Below are positions 14,464-20,513 of a stretch of 21,449 bases of DNA, piece after piece. Location of the stretch: positions 1 to 21,449 of IMG/VR virus record IMGVR_UViG_3300028572_000028. One strand, given 5' to 3'. The position numbers and the translations under genes were made by a program. The notes beneath the pieces were generated by a model. The model was not told where the DNA came from. It saw only the letters and a list, made by a program, of their open reading frames with translations, and searched no databases. Position 1 is the first letter of the stretch. Each line of letters starts with the position of its first letter. The stretch is from a virus.

Positions 14464-14813
14464 GGCAGTTCTACGGTATCGCCGAGCCTGCTGGCGACGT
14501 AGGCTCGCATAGCTGCGATGAGGGGCGTAGGGCCGGCCATGGGGCGACATCCGCTGATGGAGGCATCCACCGAATGCTCGATTCGTCCTGATAGGCTGAA
14601 TGAGTGGTGCTGGAGTCCGATCCGAGCTTTTTGAAGGATGGGGCCGCCGAGTTCCCAATCCTGAGAAGGCTCGTAGACGCGCATCTCGTCATCCGCCTCA
14701 TCCAGGGCGAGGCACCATTTCCCGTGGATGTTGTCGAAGGTTAGCCCTTCCGCCATGGCTACAGCCCCGTCCAGCAAGGGGCCCGTGAGTTCAGCGACTT
14801 TGTACGTTGCCAT
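14460..14813 (-). CDS. DUF2591-like (NinX-type) phage accessory protein
   Basis: I take the ATG at 14813, giving 117 residues (MATYKVAELTGPLLDGAVAMAEG); an in-frame ATG at 14825 would overlap the upstream gene. The opening KVAELTGPLLDGAVAMAEGL, the central YEPSQDWELGGPILQKARIGL and the C-terminal GPTPLIAAMRAYVASRLGD are the hallmarks of the DUF2591 family of small phage proteins, which occur in the nin-like accessory region of lambdoid and related phages. Their function is not established. Here the gene lies at the end of the early region, before the terminase genes. It shares a 4-nt overlap with the following gene. Confidence 0.75.
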   Translation of the reverse strand: MATYKVAELTGPLLDGAVAMAEGLTFDNIHGKWCLALDEADDEMRVYEPSQDWELGGPILQKARIGLQHHSFSLSGRIEHSVDASISGCRPMAGPTPLIAAMRAYVASRLGDTVELP

Positions 14814-14814
14814 G

Positions 14815-15045
14815 TCAGCCCACATGATGCGGTTCGCCGCTTTCGTCCTCGGCGTCGAGGTTGACGGCCTCCAGGGCTTGCGCAACATGGCTTTCGGAAT
14901 CTTTCAGGCCGGCGATGATTCTCTCCGCCTCAGGCGAGCCGACGTGAGCAGTTTGGGCATTCTGCTCGGCGGTGGCCCGTGTGTGCCAGTAGTCCACCAC
15001 GCGACACAGGACGGATGCGAAGGCTTGGGATTGTTGCTTGTTCAT
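14815..15045 (-). CDS. Small phage protein of unknown function
   Basis: The product has 76 residues, starting MNKQQSQAFASVLCRVVDYWHTRAT. It is helical and polar, with Gln, Glu and Ala dominating, and ends in an acidic stretch (NLDAEDESGEPHHVG). No domain recognised. It is the first gene after the 433-nt noncoding stretch and is followed 1 nt later by the DUF2591-like gene. No clear Shine-Dalgarno is visible: the bases before the ATG read CGACAACCACC. Confidence 0.55.
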   Translation of the reverse strand: MNKQQSQAFASVLCRVVDYWHTRATAEQNAQTAHVGSPEAERIIAGLKDSESHVAQALEAVNLDAEDESGEPHHVG

Positions 15046-15153
15046 GGTGGTTGTCGTTGGTTGAATGTTGCCGCCTCAGTCGTTCAGGGGAGTCTTTCCT
15101 CCCTGCCATGCCTCTCTGCCCGTCAGAGAACTACCGAAGGGCTTGCGCCCAGT

Positions 15154-15170
15154 CGAGGGATCGAACCTCG
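15154..15170 (-). other. tRNA T-arm-like hairpin 1
   Basis: CGAGG-TTCGATC-CCTCG on the minus strand: a 5-bp stem and 7-nt loop with the T-loop consensus. No acceptor or anticodon arm can be built around it. Confidence 0.5.
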
Positions 15171-15195
15171 TCCTTCACCAAATCTCGGCAAGCGA

Positions 15196-15212
15196 GCGGG
15201 AATCGAACCCGC
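15196..15212 (-). other. tRNA T-arm-like hairpin 2
   Basis: GCGGG-TTCGATT-CCCGC on the minus strand, 25 nt from the other T-arm-like hairpin; too close for two complete tRNAs, and no cloverleaf can be folded. Confidence 0.5.
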
Positions 15213-15342
15213 CTGATCGAAGAGGGGCCGGTGCTGATGCCCGGCATTTTCACGGTCTACCTGCGGCCGGTTGAAATACCGAACCGCCATCGGGTGGCTC
15301 CGAAGAGGCCCTGGACTGCATCGCATCAGCCTGCGCATTCCC

Positions 15343-15451
15343 TCAAGTCTTGAACCCATGTCGTACCGTCAGGTGAGCTGCTCGGCCGGTGCATTTGTCT
15401 CGGCATTTGCAGCACGTCTGCCGCTTTCGCCGTCTAGAGTTCAAGACTTGA
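15343..15451. repeat. Pair of inverted 13-bp sites, each a TCAAG-N-CTTGA palindrome
   Basis: GTTCAAGACTTGA occurs at 15439-15451 on the plus strand and at 15355-15343 on the minus strand, 83 bp apart. Each copy contains a 5-1-5 palindrome. This fits a pair of binding sites for a dimeric protein or the ends of a stem. Confidence 0.5.
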
Positions 15452-15474
15452 AGGCCCGGCTTGCGCCGGACTTC
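15450..15474 (-). other. Stable GNRA-loop hairpin after the dipeptide-repeat gene
   Basis: The minus strand folds GAAG-TCCGGC-GCAA-GCCGGG-C-CTTC just 5 nt after the stop. A GCAA tetraloop closes a GC-rich stem, but no T-run follows, so it may protect or pause the transcript instead of terminating it. Confidence 0.45.
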
Positions 15475-15478
15475 GATC

Positions 15479-16231
15479 TTATGCCGCCGCCAGCGAGCAC
15501 AGCGTGGCCGCACGCTCCATGATGGCGCTGGTCGGCGCATCCGCTTGCGGCAGTACGTCATCGAGGTAGCGGAGGCCGGCGTCGAACAGCTTTGCCTTCA
15601 ACTCGTCGCACTTCGGGCCGATGAATTCCATCGCCTTCTTCTTGGCGTAGGCGTAGGGGTCGGCGTAGGCGTAGGCGTCGGCGTCGGCGTAGGCGTCGGC
15701 GTAGGCGTCGGCGATGGCGTCGGCGTCGGCGTAGGCGTCGGCGATGGCGTCGGCGATGGCGTCGGCGTCGGCGTCGGGGATGGCGTAGGCGTAGGCGTCG
15801 GCGATGGCGATGGAGATGGAGATGGAGATGGAGATGGAGATGGCGATGGCGATGGCGTCGGCGTCGGCGTCGGCGTCGGCGTTCTTCAGTTCGGTGCGCC
15901 ATGCGTTGATGATTTCCTGACATTCGGTGCCGTGCTGGCGAAGGCGTGCCCGGTCGCGGTTCAGCACTTCCTTGTTCATCGTCGCACTGCCCATGGCGCG
16001 CATGACAAAAGGAAGCAGGCGCTGTCGCTGCTCGTCGTTGCCAAAGTCATTGAGTTTGATCGCCATCGGCCGCACGGTGATGCGCACGCACGGCGAATGA
16101 TCGGTGATCTGCGATTCGCCGTTCAGGTAGGCGATGACATCCATAAAGCATCCCCGCCCCGTGGCACCGATGTCGCCGTGATGACCCGAGAGAAGGCGGA
16201 TGGGGGCGATGTAATCGGGGACGATGTTCAT
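15479..16231 (-). CDS. Phage protein with long Ala-Asp/Ile/Tyr dipeptide tract
   Basis: The product has 250 residues. Residues 1-117 are an ordinary folded-looking domain with VIAYLNGESQITDHSPCVRI, then KLNDFGNDEQRQRLLPFVMRAMGS, a pattern (L-x-GE...D-x-PxCV...ND...R-x-x-LLP) I loosely recall from uncharacterised phage proteins. Residues 118-195 are 39 dipeptides: Ala or Ser (Pro twice) alternating with Asp, Ile or Tyr. The last 55 residues are helical (KKKAMEFIGPKCDELKAKLFDAGLRYLDDVL). A CGGAGA site precedes the ATG, and the gene has its own strong promoter and long leader. The strict small/large alternation favours an extended or beta arrangement, as in silk-like repeats. Function unknown; I see no signal peptide or catalytic motif. 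Confidence 0.75.
   Translation of the reverse strand: MNIVPDYIAPIRLLSGHHGDIGATGRGCFMDVIAYLNGESQITDHSPCVRITVRPMAIKLNDFGNDEQRQRLLPFVMRAMGSATMNKEVLNRDRARLRQHGTECQEIINAWRTELKNADADADADAIAIAISISISISISIAIADAYAYAIPDADADAIADAIADAYADADAIADAYADAYADADAYAYADPYAYAKKKAMEFIGPKCDELKAKLFDAGLRYLDDVLPQADAPTSAIMERAATLCSLAAA
15647..15880 (-). repeat. 234-bp hexanucleotide repeat tract
   Basis: Thirty-nine six-base units, written on the plus strand as GCGTCG, GCGTAG, GCGATG or GAGATG variants. Runs occur, such as five consecutive Ser-Ile units. Because the unit is a multiple of three, gain or loss of units changes protein length without breaking the frame. Confidence 0.9.
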
Positions 16232-16408
16232 GGTTTCTCCGGTGGTTGTTCGTGATCCCCTTATCGATGGGATCAGTGTCGCCGGCTAGTCTCGCTCGCC
16301 GGCCGCGCACGTTCTGTTCTCGTGAGCTATTACTGACGCTAGTTAGGATGGCGAGTTCTCCGGCAGCCCTATCTCACTTTTCAGTCTGCCGGCCCCTTCG
16401 CGCTCAGT
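16232..16408 (-). promoter_or_regulatory. Structured 5' leader of the dipeptide-repeat gene
   Basis: About 177 nt of untranslated RNA are expected between the promoter and the ATG. Three hairpins can be drawn: CCGGCAG / CTGCCGG (16392-16386 with 16366-16360, 19-nt loop), GCCGGC / GCCGGC (16303-16298 with 16286-16281, 11-nt loop), and GATCCC / GGGATC (16274-16269 with 16259-16254, 9-nt loop). I recognise no known riboswitch. Confidence 0.45.
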
Positions 16409-16414
16409 GATTAC

Positions 16415-16444
16415 AGTATCGTCGTGGCGATCCCGTCTTGTCAA
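16415..16444 (-). promoter_or_regulatory. Sigma70-type promoter, TTGACA-18-GATACT
   Basis: Minus-strand TTGACA (16444-16439) and GATACT (16420-16415) with an 18-nt spacer, starting 10 nt after the stop of the YbcO-like gene. It should drive the dipeptide-repeat gene and perhaps the late region beyond it. Confidence 0.7.
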
Positions 16445-16454
16445 GCGGTTTTCG

Positions 16455-16943
16455 CTAAATCAGTCCCTTTGTGTGCAGCTTGACCAGCGAGCGCAAGTGC
16501 GCTTCGTGCCAGCGGATCATGATGTCCTGTCGCGTCATACCTTCCGGCGGAGGCGACCTGAAATCAACGCAGTCATGGCACGCGGAACAGGTATAGCACC
16601 CCGCAAAATCGAGACTCTTCAGCCCCATCCCGCGCCCGCCCGCCAAGCCCGGGTAATGGCTCCAGACGGTTGTCTCGCGGTTGAAGTTGCAGACGCCCTC
16701 AATACGGATATCGCAGTCCTCGTTGCGGGCGCTCTGCCGAATCTTGTGGCCGCGAGCGTCCTCGGCGTGCGGCGAGTTCGGAGTGCGGGCAGGCAGACTC
16801 ACGCGGAACACGTCCGGGAGTTCGGCCATCGCCTCCAGAATCGCGGTCGGCGTGGCCGTGGGCCTAGGCGTGATTTCACCCTCGATTTGCTTCGCCTCTT
16901 TTGGCTGCCATTGGCCGGCGAATCCGCTGCGCTTGCCGTTCAT
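16455..16943 (-). CDS. YbcO-like (DUF1364) phage nuclease
   Basis: The product has 162 residues from the ATG at 16943 (MNGKRSGFAGQWQPKEAKQIE), chosen because it overlaps the previous stop as ATGA. The C-terminal 95 residues match the DUF1364/YbcO pattern: IRQSARNEDCDIRIEGVCNFNRETTVWSHY, then GMGLKSLDFAGCYTCSACHDCVDFR and a closing RWHEAHLRSLVKL helix. YbcO folds like an HNH/beta-beta-alpha metal nuclease; the Cys pairs and the His in SHY and SACHD are the likely metal ligands. The first 65 residues are an extra Pro/Thr-rich extension not usual for the short family members. It ends the early operon, next to NinB, as YbcO-type genes do in lambdoid nin regions. Confidence 0.8.
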   Translation of the reverse strand: MNGKRSGFAGQWQPKEAKQIEGEITPRPTATPTAILEAMAELPDVFRVSLPARTPNSPHAEDARGHKIRQSARNEDCDIRIEGVCNFNRETTVWSHYPGLAGGRGMGLKSLDFAGCYTCSACHDCVDFRSPPPEGMTRQDIMIRWHEAHLRSLVKLHTKGLI

Positions 16944-17095
16944 GGCATATCCCTCGCGTGGAGCACGAGCGCGATGCGCCTGGCGCGCTCCATGAGCCGG
17001 TTGCGGCGGATGAATGCCCACCAGGGCAGCTTGTCGCGCGCCCTCAGGATCGCCACAGCCGTGCGGGCCATTTCCATGTCTTTGATCGTCATCAT
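16940..17095 (-). CDS. 51-residue basic phage protein
   Basis: Reading the minus strand from ATG at 17095 gives MMTIKDMEMARTAVAILRARD, then KLPWWAFIRRNRLMERARRI and a stop at 16940-16942. The start overlaps the NinB stop and the stop overlaps the next start, each as ATGA, so the frame exactly fills the gap between two recognised genes. An ATG three bases in is an alternative start. The protein is helical and Arg-rich with a WW pair in the middle. No family recognised; too short for most gene callers. Confidence 0.65.
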   Translation of the reverse strand: MMTIKDMEMARTAVAILRARDKLPWWAFIRRNRLMERARRIALVLHARDMP

Positions 17096-17481
17096 GCCGA
17101 TACTCCCTGTTCGAAGTCTACGCCCTGTTGAGCACCGAACGCTTCCACGAACTCCTGCAATTCCGCCATTTCACCCACCGTCATGCGGCTGGTGCGCTGG
17201 CCCAGGACAACGAATCCGCCATCGATTCCGGGGATCACGCGCTGGCGCTTCAGGGCTGCGGTGCATGCATCCTTCCATTCTTCGGATGTGAGCGTCTGCC
17301 CATGCCAAACGACTTGCCTGGACAGGGCCTCCAGCAGCACCCATAGGCGCGCGTTTTGCGCCAGATTCCGGGTAGGCTGGCTGATGACCACAACGCGGCC
17401 ATCCGGCGCCGTCCTGATCGCCTCAATGGCGCGCGCTCGGGCCGTCTGGTGAGCGAGGATGAATGTCTGCTTCTCGCTCAC
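17092..17481 (-). CDS. ninB: NinB-like recombination protein
   Basis: I take a GTG start at 17481, giving 129 residues (MSEKQTFILAHQTARARAIEA): it makes a GTGA overlap with the previous stop and has AAGGGGA 7 nt upstream. A GTG 21 nt earlier is possible. The sequence follows NinB closely: RAIEAIRTAPDGRVVVISQPTRNLAQNARLWVLLEALS, then WHGQTLTSEEWKDACTAALKRQ and PGIDGGFVVLGQRTSRMTVGEMAELQEFVEAFGA. Lambda NinB (Orf) binds single-stranded DNA and SSB and substitutes for RecFOR in phage recombination. The length is typical. It is linked with other nin-like small genes. Confidence 0.9.
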   Translation of the reverse strand: MSEKQTFILAHQTARARAIEAIRTAPDGRVVVISQPTRNLAQNARLWVLLEALSRQVVWHGQTLTSEEWKDACTAALKRQRVIPGIDGGFVVLGQRTSRMTVGEMAELQEFVEAFGAQQGVDFEQGVSA

Positions 17482-17723
17482 TTGTCCATCCCCTTCGGCC
17501 ACACAGCCCGCACGCGCTCGCGCAGCCTGCGTTCAGCTTCGGCGCCCTCGCGCATGCCGACGTTCGCGCAGTACGCCTCACGAGCGCCCCGGTATTGCCG
17601 CCCGACCATGCGAAGGATGGCCTGGACGTGCTTATCGCGAGCAAGGCACTCGCTGCGCCATTCCTTCGAATCGGACGGCACCTCGCGGCCATCGATCAGT
17701 TTTACGGTCTTCGGTTCAGGCAT
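17478..17723 (-). CDS. Small phage protein with IDGREVPSDSKEWR motif
   Basis: I take the ATG at 17723, giving 81 residues (MPEPKTVKLIDGREVPSDSKE). An in-frame ATG at 17738 with GAGG about 12 nt upstream is an alternative; the frame extends further, but only through the neighbouring gene. The opening IDGR-x-V-x-SDS-x-EWR and the charged helices after it (RGAREAYCANVGMREGAEAERRLRERV) resemble a small phage family of unknown function often seen in early regions. It overlaps the previous gene by 8 nt and the NinB gene by 4 nt, which supports coupled translation. Confidence 0.6.
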   Translation of the reverse strand: MPEPKTVKLIDGREVPSDSKEWRSECLARDKHVQAILRMVGRQYRGAREAYCANVGMREGAEAERRLRERVRAVWPKGMDK

Positions 17724-17934
17724 ATGCTGGCCCCACATATTTGTTTTGCGCCTCGTCCCACTGCATCTTCGACTTTGGCCGCTGGATTGCCCATGTCGGA
17801 TTTCTCGGAATTCGGGCGTCCCAGTAGCCGCGCATACGGTCACCGATGATCTCCGGGGCCTTCGGGAGCGCATTCCCTCGGCCTCTCCATGCATCGATTT
17901 CTCCAGCCATGAATCCTCGCTCGTATTCGCTCAT
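17716..17934 (-). CDS. Small phage protein of unknown function
   Basis: The product has 72 residues, starting MSEYERGFMAGEIDAWRGRGNALPK. It is rich in aromatic and basic residues: RMRGYWDARIPRNPTWAIQRPKSKMQW. The pattern of an ERG-x-x-AG helix and a later RGYWDA helix recalls ribosome-modulation-factor-like small proteins, but the match is too weak to name it. It overlaps the preceding gene by ATGA and the next by 8 nt. Confidence 0.6.
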   Translation of the reverse strand: MSEYERGFMAGEIDAWRGRGNALPKAPEIIGDRMRGYWDARIPRNPTWAIQRPKSKMQWDEAQNKYVGPAYA

Positions 17935-18200
17935 GGCGCAAAGTCATCCAATTCGAACGGCACCCGCTGCCATGACCAAACGATGGGGAACGCACCCTTG
18001 ATTCCCTCGCCTACCTTGCGCAGTGACGCGCGCCGAACCAGGCCGGCATCATGCATTGCGTCCAGCCAGGGCCGGATGTTCTGCGGCCGCATGCTCACCA
18101 TCCCCTCAAGCTCAAGTGTCGTTCGGTCGCCCTTCATGAGTGCGGCAACAAGTTCGCATGCCTTCTCGCGGGTGGTTCCGCTAGTTCGGGTAGCCATCAT
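17931..18200 (-). CDS. Small winged-helix-like phage protein
   Basis: The product has 89 residues, starting MMATRTSGTTREKACELVAALMKGD. The central part, TTLELEGMVSMRPQNIRPWLDAMHDAGLVRRAS, has the spacing of a helix-turn-helix followed by a wing (KVGEGIKGAFPIVWSW), so DNA binding is a fair guess. It could be a regulator of the early region or an accessory replication factor. It is joined to both neighbours by ATGA overlaps. Confidence 0.6.
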   Translation of the reverse strand: MMATRTSGTTREKACELVAALMKGDRTTLELEGMVSMRPQNIRPWLDAMHDAGLVRRASLRKVGEGIKGAFPIVWSWQRVPFELDDFAP

Positions 18201-18385
18201 TCATCCTTTTCGGTTTCGCACCAGGGCTTGACTGGCGGGGTCATCGGCACCGGGATTGATGGCGCAGGCGGGTTGTTGTGCAGAGCGCATAACCGGCCGT
18301 TGAAGGTCGAGGCCCAGGGCCTGGTGCAGCCCGGTATGCTGCACTGGCGGCCTCGCTCGATTTCTTCTTTGGTGCGGCGCGGCAT
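18197..18385 (-). CDS. Small zinc-binding phage protein
   Basis: The product has 62 residues, starting MPRRTKEEIERGRQCSIPGC. Four likely metal ligands are arranged as C-x4-C-x12-C-x2-H: CSIPGC, then GRLCALH. The pattern CSIPGCTRPW...LCALH recurs in small phage and bacterial proteins of unknown role. The C-terminal half is Pro-rich and probably unstructured. It begins 7 nt after the stop of the replication gene and overlaps the next gene by ATGA. Confidence 0.65.
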   Translation of the reverse strand: MPRRTKEEIERGRQCSIPGCTRPWASTFNGRLCALHNNPPAPSIPVPMTPPVKPWCETEKDE

Positions 18386-18392
18386 GATCGTT

Positions 18393-19169
18393 TCAGTGCG
18401 TCAATCCGCTATCACGCTCTAGGAATTGCTCAACCTGAGTTGTCACGACACTCTTCGCAAGCATCGTCTCGACCTTGGCGCTGAAGTCCGGCGAGATTTC
18501 CTCTGTGGTCTTTGCCGTCAGCCAATCGCGCAGGGCGAGAAGACCAGCTCGCGCCTCGGCCGGAATTTCGTAGTCCGCCGCATTTCCAAGCAGCCGAACC
18601 GACTCGCGCGGGGCGGGGAGAGGAATAGCATCGGATCGGGCGAGTAGGCCAGCCGCTGCGGCGGCAGCTAAGGCTTTCTGACGCCGCTCCTGGTCATGCC
18701 CTAGGCTCGGGCTCCACCGAGGGGGCTTGCGTTCGTTCCTGGAGACATCCACGAGGCGCGCATAGGCTTCCTTGAATGCCATCCTGGCGCCAACCTCGTC
18801 ACCGGCCGACAGGATCGGCAAGCAGATGCCCAGAGCCGTGGCAATTTCCTCCGTCCAAACGACCGTCTCGCCCTCATCGGTCGAGCGCATAGCGAGCGCC
18901 CAGGCCTCCTCTGAACCGAGGCGACCATCGTCCGCCGCGATGCCGTCGAGTTGCGCTAGGATGTCCGCCGGAACGGGGACGAACCGGCCGCGCTGATGAT
19001 CTGCGACGTGGGCATCGAATGCGGCTCGAACTTCGGCCAGCGAGTGGCGCGCCAGCGAGCGAAAAAATAGCGCGGTGTTCGTCGGGTTCGGTTGATAGGC
19101 GCCGCGGCTCAGGAGCGAGCAGACGGCGTCGAGTATCTCGCCGAACGCGTTGAGGTCATTGCTGTGCAT
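18393..19169 (-). CDS. Putative replication protein, helicase-loader type
   Basis: The ATG at 19169 (MHSNDLNAFGEILDAVCSLLS) gives 258 residues and a 14-nt overlap with the initiator gene; the longer frame from 19319 lies inside that gene. The N-terminal part (SRGAYQPNPTNTALFFRSLARHSLAEVRAAFDAHVADHQRGRFVPVPADILAQL) looks like proteins that act with a phage initiator to load the host replicative helicase, as lambda P does. The middle is Ala-rich and the C-terminus helical (EEISPDFSAKVETMLAKSV). No Walker motif is present, so it is not an AAA+ DnaC type. The role is inferred from this resemblance and from the gene following the initiator. Confidence 0.6.
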   Translation of the reverse strand: MHSNDLNAFGEILDAVCSLLSRGAYQPNPTNTALFFRSLARHSLAEVRAAFDAHVADHQRGRFVPVPADILAQLDGIAADDGRLGSEEAWALAMRSTDEGETVVWTEEIATALGICLPILSAGDEVGARMAFKEAYARLVDVSRNERKPPRWSPSLGHDQERRQKALAAAAAAGLLARSDAIPLPAPRESVRLLGNAADYEIPAEARAGLLALRDWLTAKTTEEISPDFSAKVETMLAKSVVTTQVEQFLERDSGLTH

Positions 19170-19977
19170 CGAGGATCTCCAGATTGGTATCGAAACCGAG
19201 AAGCCGAGCGGCCTCGGCGTTGCGTGTTGCGGTGTCCATGGGCGCAGAGGCGTGGCGACGACCGCCCTGCGATTCGGCGGCGACCCAGGAAGCCTCGAAT
19301 GCCGTCCAATTACGTGCAATGGCCTTCAGCGCCGCCGCCTCATTCGTCCAGCCCGGAGCCTTGAGTACCTCGCGCTTGAAGCCCTCCCAAGCTGCGCGCG
19401 TGAGCTTGGCGCGCTTGGCGCGTCGGTGCTCGATGAAATCGACGGCGGTTGTTGCTGACAGCCCATCAGAGATCAGGTCGTCCGCGATGAGCCACGGCGC
19501 AGCCGGGGGTTTCCTTGATCCTTGATCCTGATCCATTCCTTGATCCTTGATCCTTGATCCTTGATCCCCCAACGAGGATTCGCGAGCTTTCGAGAGGATT
19601 ATCGAAGACCCATCAAATGACGTCTTGGCGGTGGACTCGAAATCGGCCGGGATTGGGGGGATCTTCGAGGGGGAAGGCTTGTCGATCTTCTGGTGTTTCG
19701 TCCACTCGATAACCTGAACATAGTTCGTTCCGTCGATCTGATAGCGACGAATCGAAGCTTGCTCCTCAAGCTCCGCCAGCCACCCGTCAATCAGCGACGG
19801 AGCGTCATCGTCGTAGGGGAAAAGAAGGCTCGCGAGCATTCGCGAATTTCCTCGAAGCCTCCCCTCATCGTCGGCGAGCGTCCAAAGCTGGATGAAACAC
19901 AGTCGAGCATCGCGACTTACGCGGCCCATGCTTTCCGACTGAGGAAACTCTGGCTTGATCGTCCTGATTCGGGCCAT
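19156..19977 (-). CDS. Phage replication initiator (winged-helix, lambda O-like role)
   Basis: The ATG at 19977 overlaps the previous stop (TAATG) and gives 273 residues (MARIRTIKPEFPQSESMGRVS). This opening, with the following DARLCFIQLWTLADDEGRLRGNSRMLASLLFPYDDD, is the well-known N-terminus of phage replication/replisome-organiser proteins with a winged-helix DNA-binding domain. Residues about 137-155 are a repetitive linker (DQGSRIKDQG-like) encoded by tandem heptamers. The C-terminal part (SATTAVDFIEHRRAKRAKLTRAAWEGF) and the KAIARNWTAFEASWV helix would contact partners. It probably melts the origin, with the next gene helping to bring in the helicase. Confidence 0.8.
   Translation of the reverse strand: MARIRTIKPEFPQSESMGRVSRDARLCFIQLWTLADDEGRLRGNSRMLASLLFPYDDDAPSLIDGWLAELEEQASIRRYQIDGTNYVQVIEWTKHQKIDKPSPSKIPPIPADFESTAKTSFDGSSIILSKARESSLGDQGSRIKDQGMDQDQGSRKPPAAPWLIADDLISDGLSATTAVDFIEHRRAKRAKLTRAAWEGFKREVLKAPGWTNEAAALKAIARNWTAFEASWVAAESQGGRRHASAPMDTATRNAEAARLLGFDTNLEILDAQQ
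19513..19565 (-). repeat. Heptamer repeats in the replication gene: candidate origin iterons
   Basis: On the plus strand CCTTGAT occurs six times exactly: twice in tandem (19513-19526), then one shortened CCTGAT, then four in tandem (19538-19565). It lies between the DNA-binding and C-terminal parts of the initiator, as lambda ori lies within gene O. Confidence 0.6.
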
Positions 19978-20513
19978 TACTTGCTCGCCTCGCGGAGCTT
20001 GCTCCAGCACACGCCACAGAAGTATCGAAACAGCCTGTACGACGGTGCGCGGGACGCACGCGCGGTATCGGCGGCCTCCAAAGTTGGGTAGAGCCCCAAG
20101 CGCTCCACGAACACCCGCACGGACTTGTAATCCGACGACGACACGTTGTCGCTGCCGGGCCACAGGGTTTGAATGACGCGCCATGTCTCGTCCTCGATCC
20201 TCTCTCGCTTCGCGTTCAGGATGGCTTGATATCCGAGGAGCTGAGCTTCGCGCTCCGCCGTCTCGCGGGCCTTGCTGGCGAGGCTCTGGGGAACGCTGGA
20301 AAGAAGCCGGCCACCCTTCCCAAGGTTGCATGGCTCGCAGGCCGTCACTAGGTTGTCCTGGTCGTTCTCTCCGCCCTCGACTACCGGGTGGACGTGATCG
20401 ACATGAAGCAGGACTGCAGGCGGAACGGCGCCGCAATATTGGCAAGTGAACTTGTCCCGCTTGAACACGTCGAAGCGGGTTTTCTTGCTGAGCGCTTTGC
20501 GCTTTGTTGCCAC
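19977..20513 (-). CDS. HNH endonuclease
   Basis: The GTG at 20513 is preceded by GGAGG with a 7-nt spacer, and gives 178 residues (MATKRKALSKKTRFDVFKRD). The core is a standard HNH with structural zinc: CQYCG, then HVDHVHPVVEGGENDQDN and CEPCNLGKGG. Such compact HNH proteins at the start of a phage early operon are common and can be homing enzymes or DNA-processing nucleases. The long C-terminal region (residues about 70-178) has no domain I recognise and contains SDYKSVRVFVERLGLYPTLEAA. It overlaps the replication initiator by 1 nt, and is the first gene after the promoter at 20607-20637. Confidence 0.85.
   Translation of the reverse strand: MATKRKALSKKTRFDVFKRDKFTCQYCGAVPPAVLLHVDHVHPVVEGGENDQDNLVTACEPCNLGKGGRLLSSVPQSLASKARETAEREAQLLGYQAILNAKRERIEDETWRVIQTLWPGSDNVSSSDYKSVRVFVERLGLYPTLEAADTARASRAPSYRLFRYFCGVCWSKLREASK

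Larger units (their letters stand above)
15046..15478 (-). other. 433-nt noncoding region with several hairpins
   Basis: I see no convincing gene here. It holds a GCAA-loop hairpin just after the upstream stop (15450-15474), two exact copies of a 13-bp sequence in opposite orientation, two hairpins shaped like tRNA T-arms, and a GGGAG / CTCCC hairpin near 15090-15103. Two open frames cross it (15343-15561 and 15123-15359), but their readings are Arg-rich or simply translate the hairpins. It may be an untranslated, structured part of a long transcript. Confidence 0.5.

Noticed and set aside
15154-15212. One or two tRNA genes
   Set aside because: Only T-arms can be folded. No acceptor stem, D-arm or anticodon arm fits, and the two T-arms are too close for two tRNAs.
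15123-15359. 78-codon minus-strand frame
   Set aside because: Its distinctive GSIPAR and GSIPRL segments are just translations of the two T-arm-like hairpins; no ribosome site or recognisable domain.
15343-15561. 72-codon minus-strand frame with a CxxC-rich end (TCCKCRDKC)
   Set aside because: It overlaps the end of the dipeptide-repeat gene in another frame, has no ribosome site and reads through the GCAA hairpin and palindrome; a real small zinc protein is possible but unsupported.
15461-16255. Plus-strand frame with a long Gly-Val / Gly-Asp repeat
   Set aside because: It is the complementary reading of the hexanucleotide tract. The minus-strand frame has a good ribosome site, a promoter and normal flanking domains.
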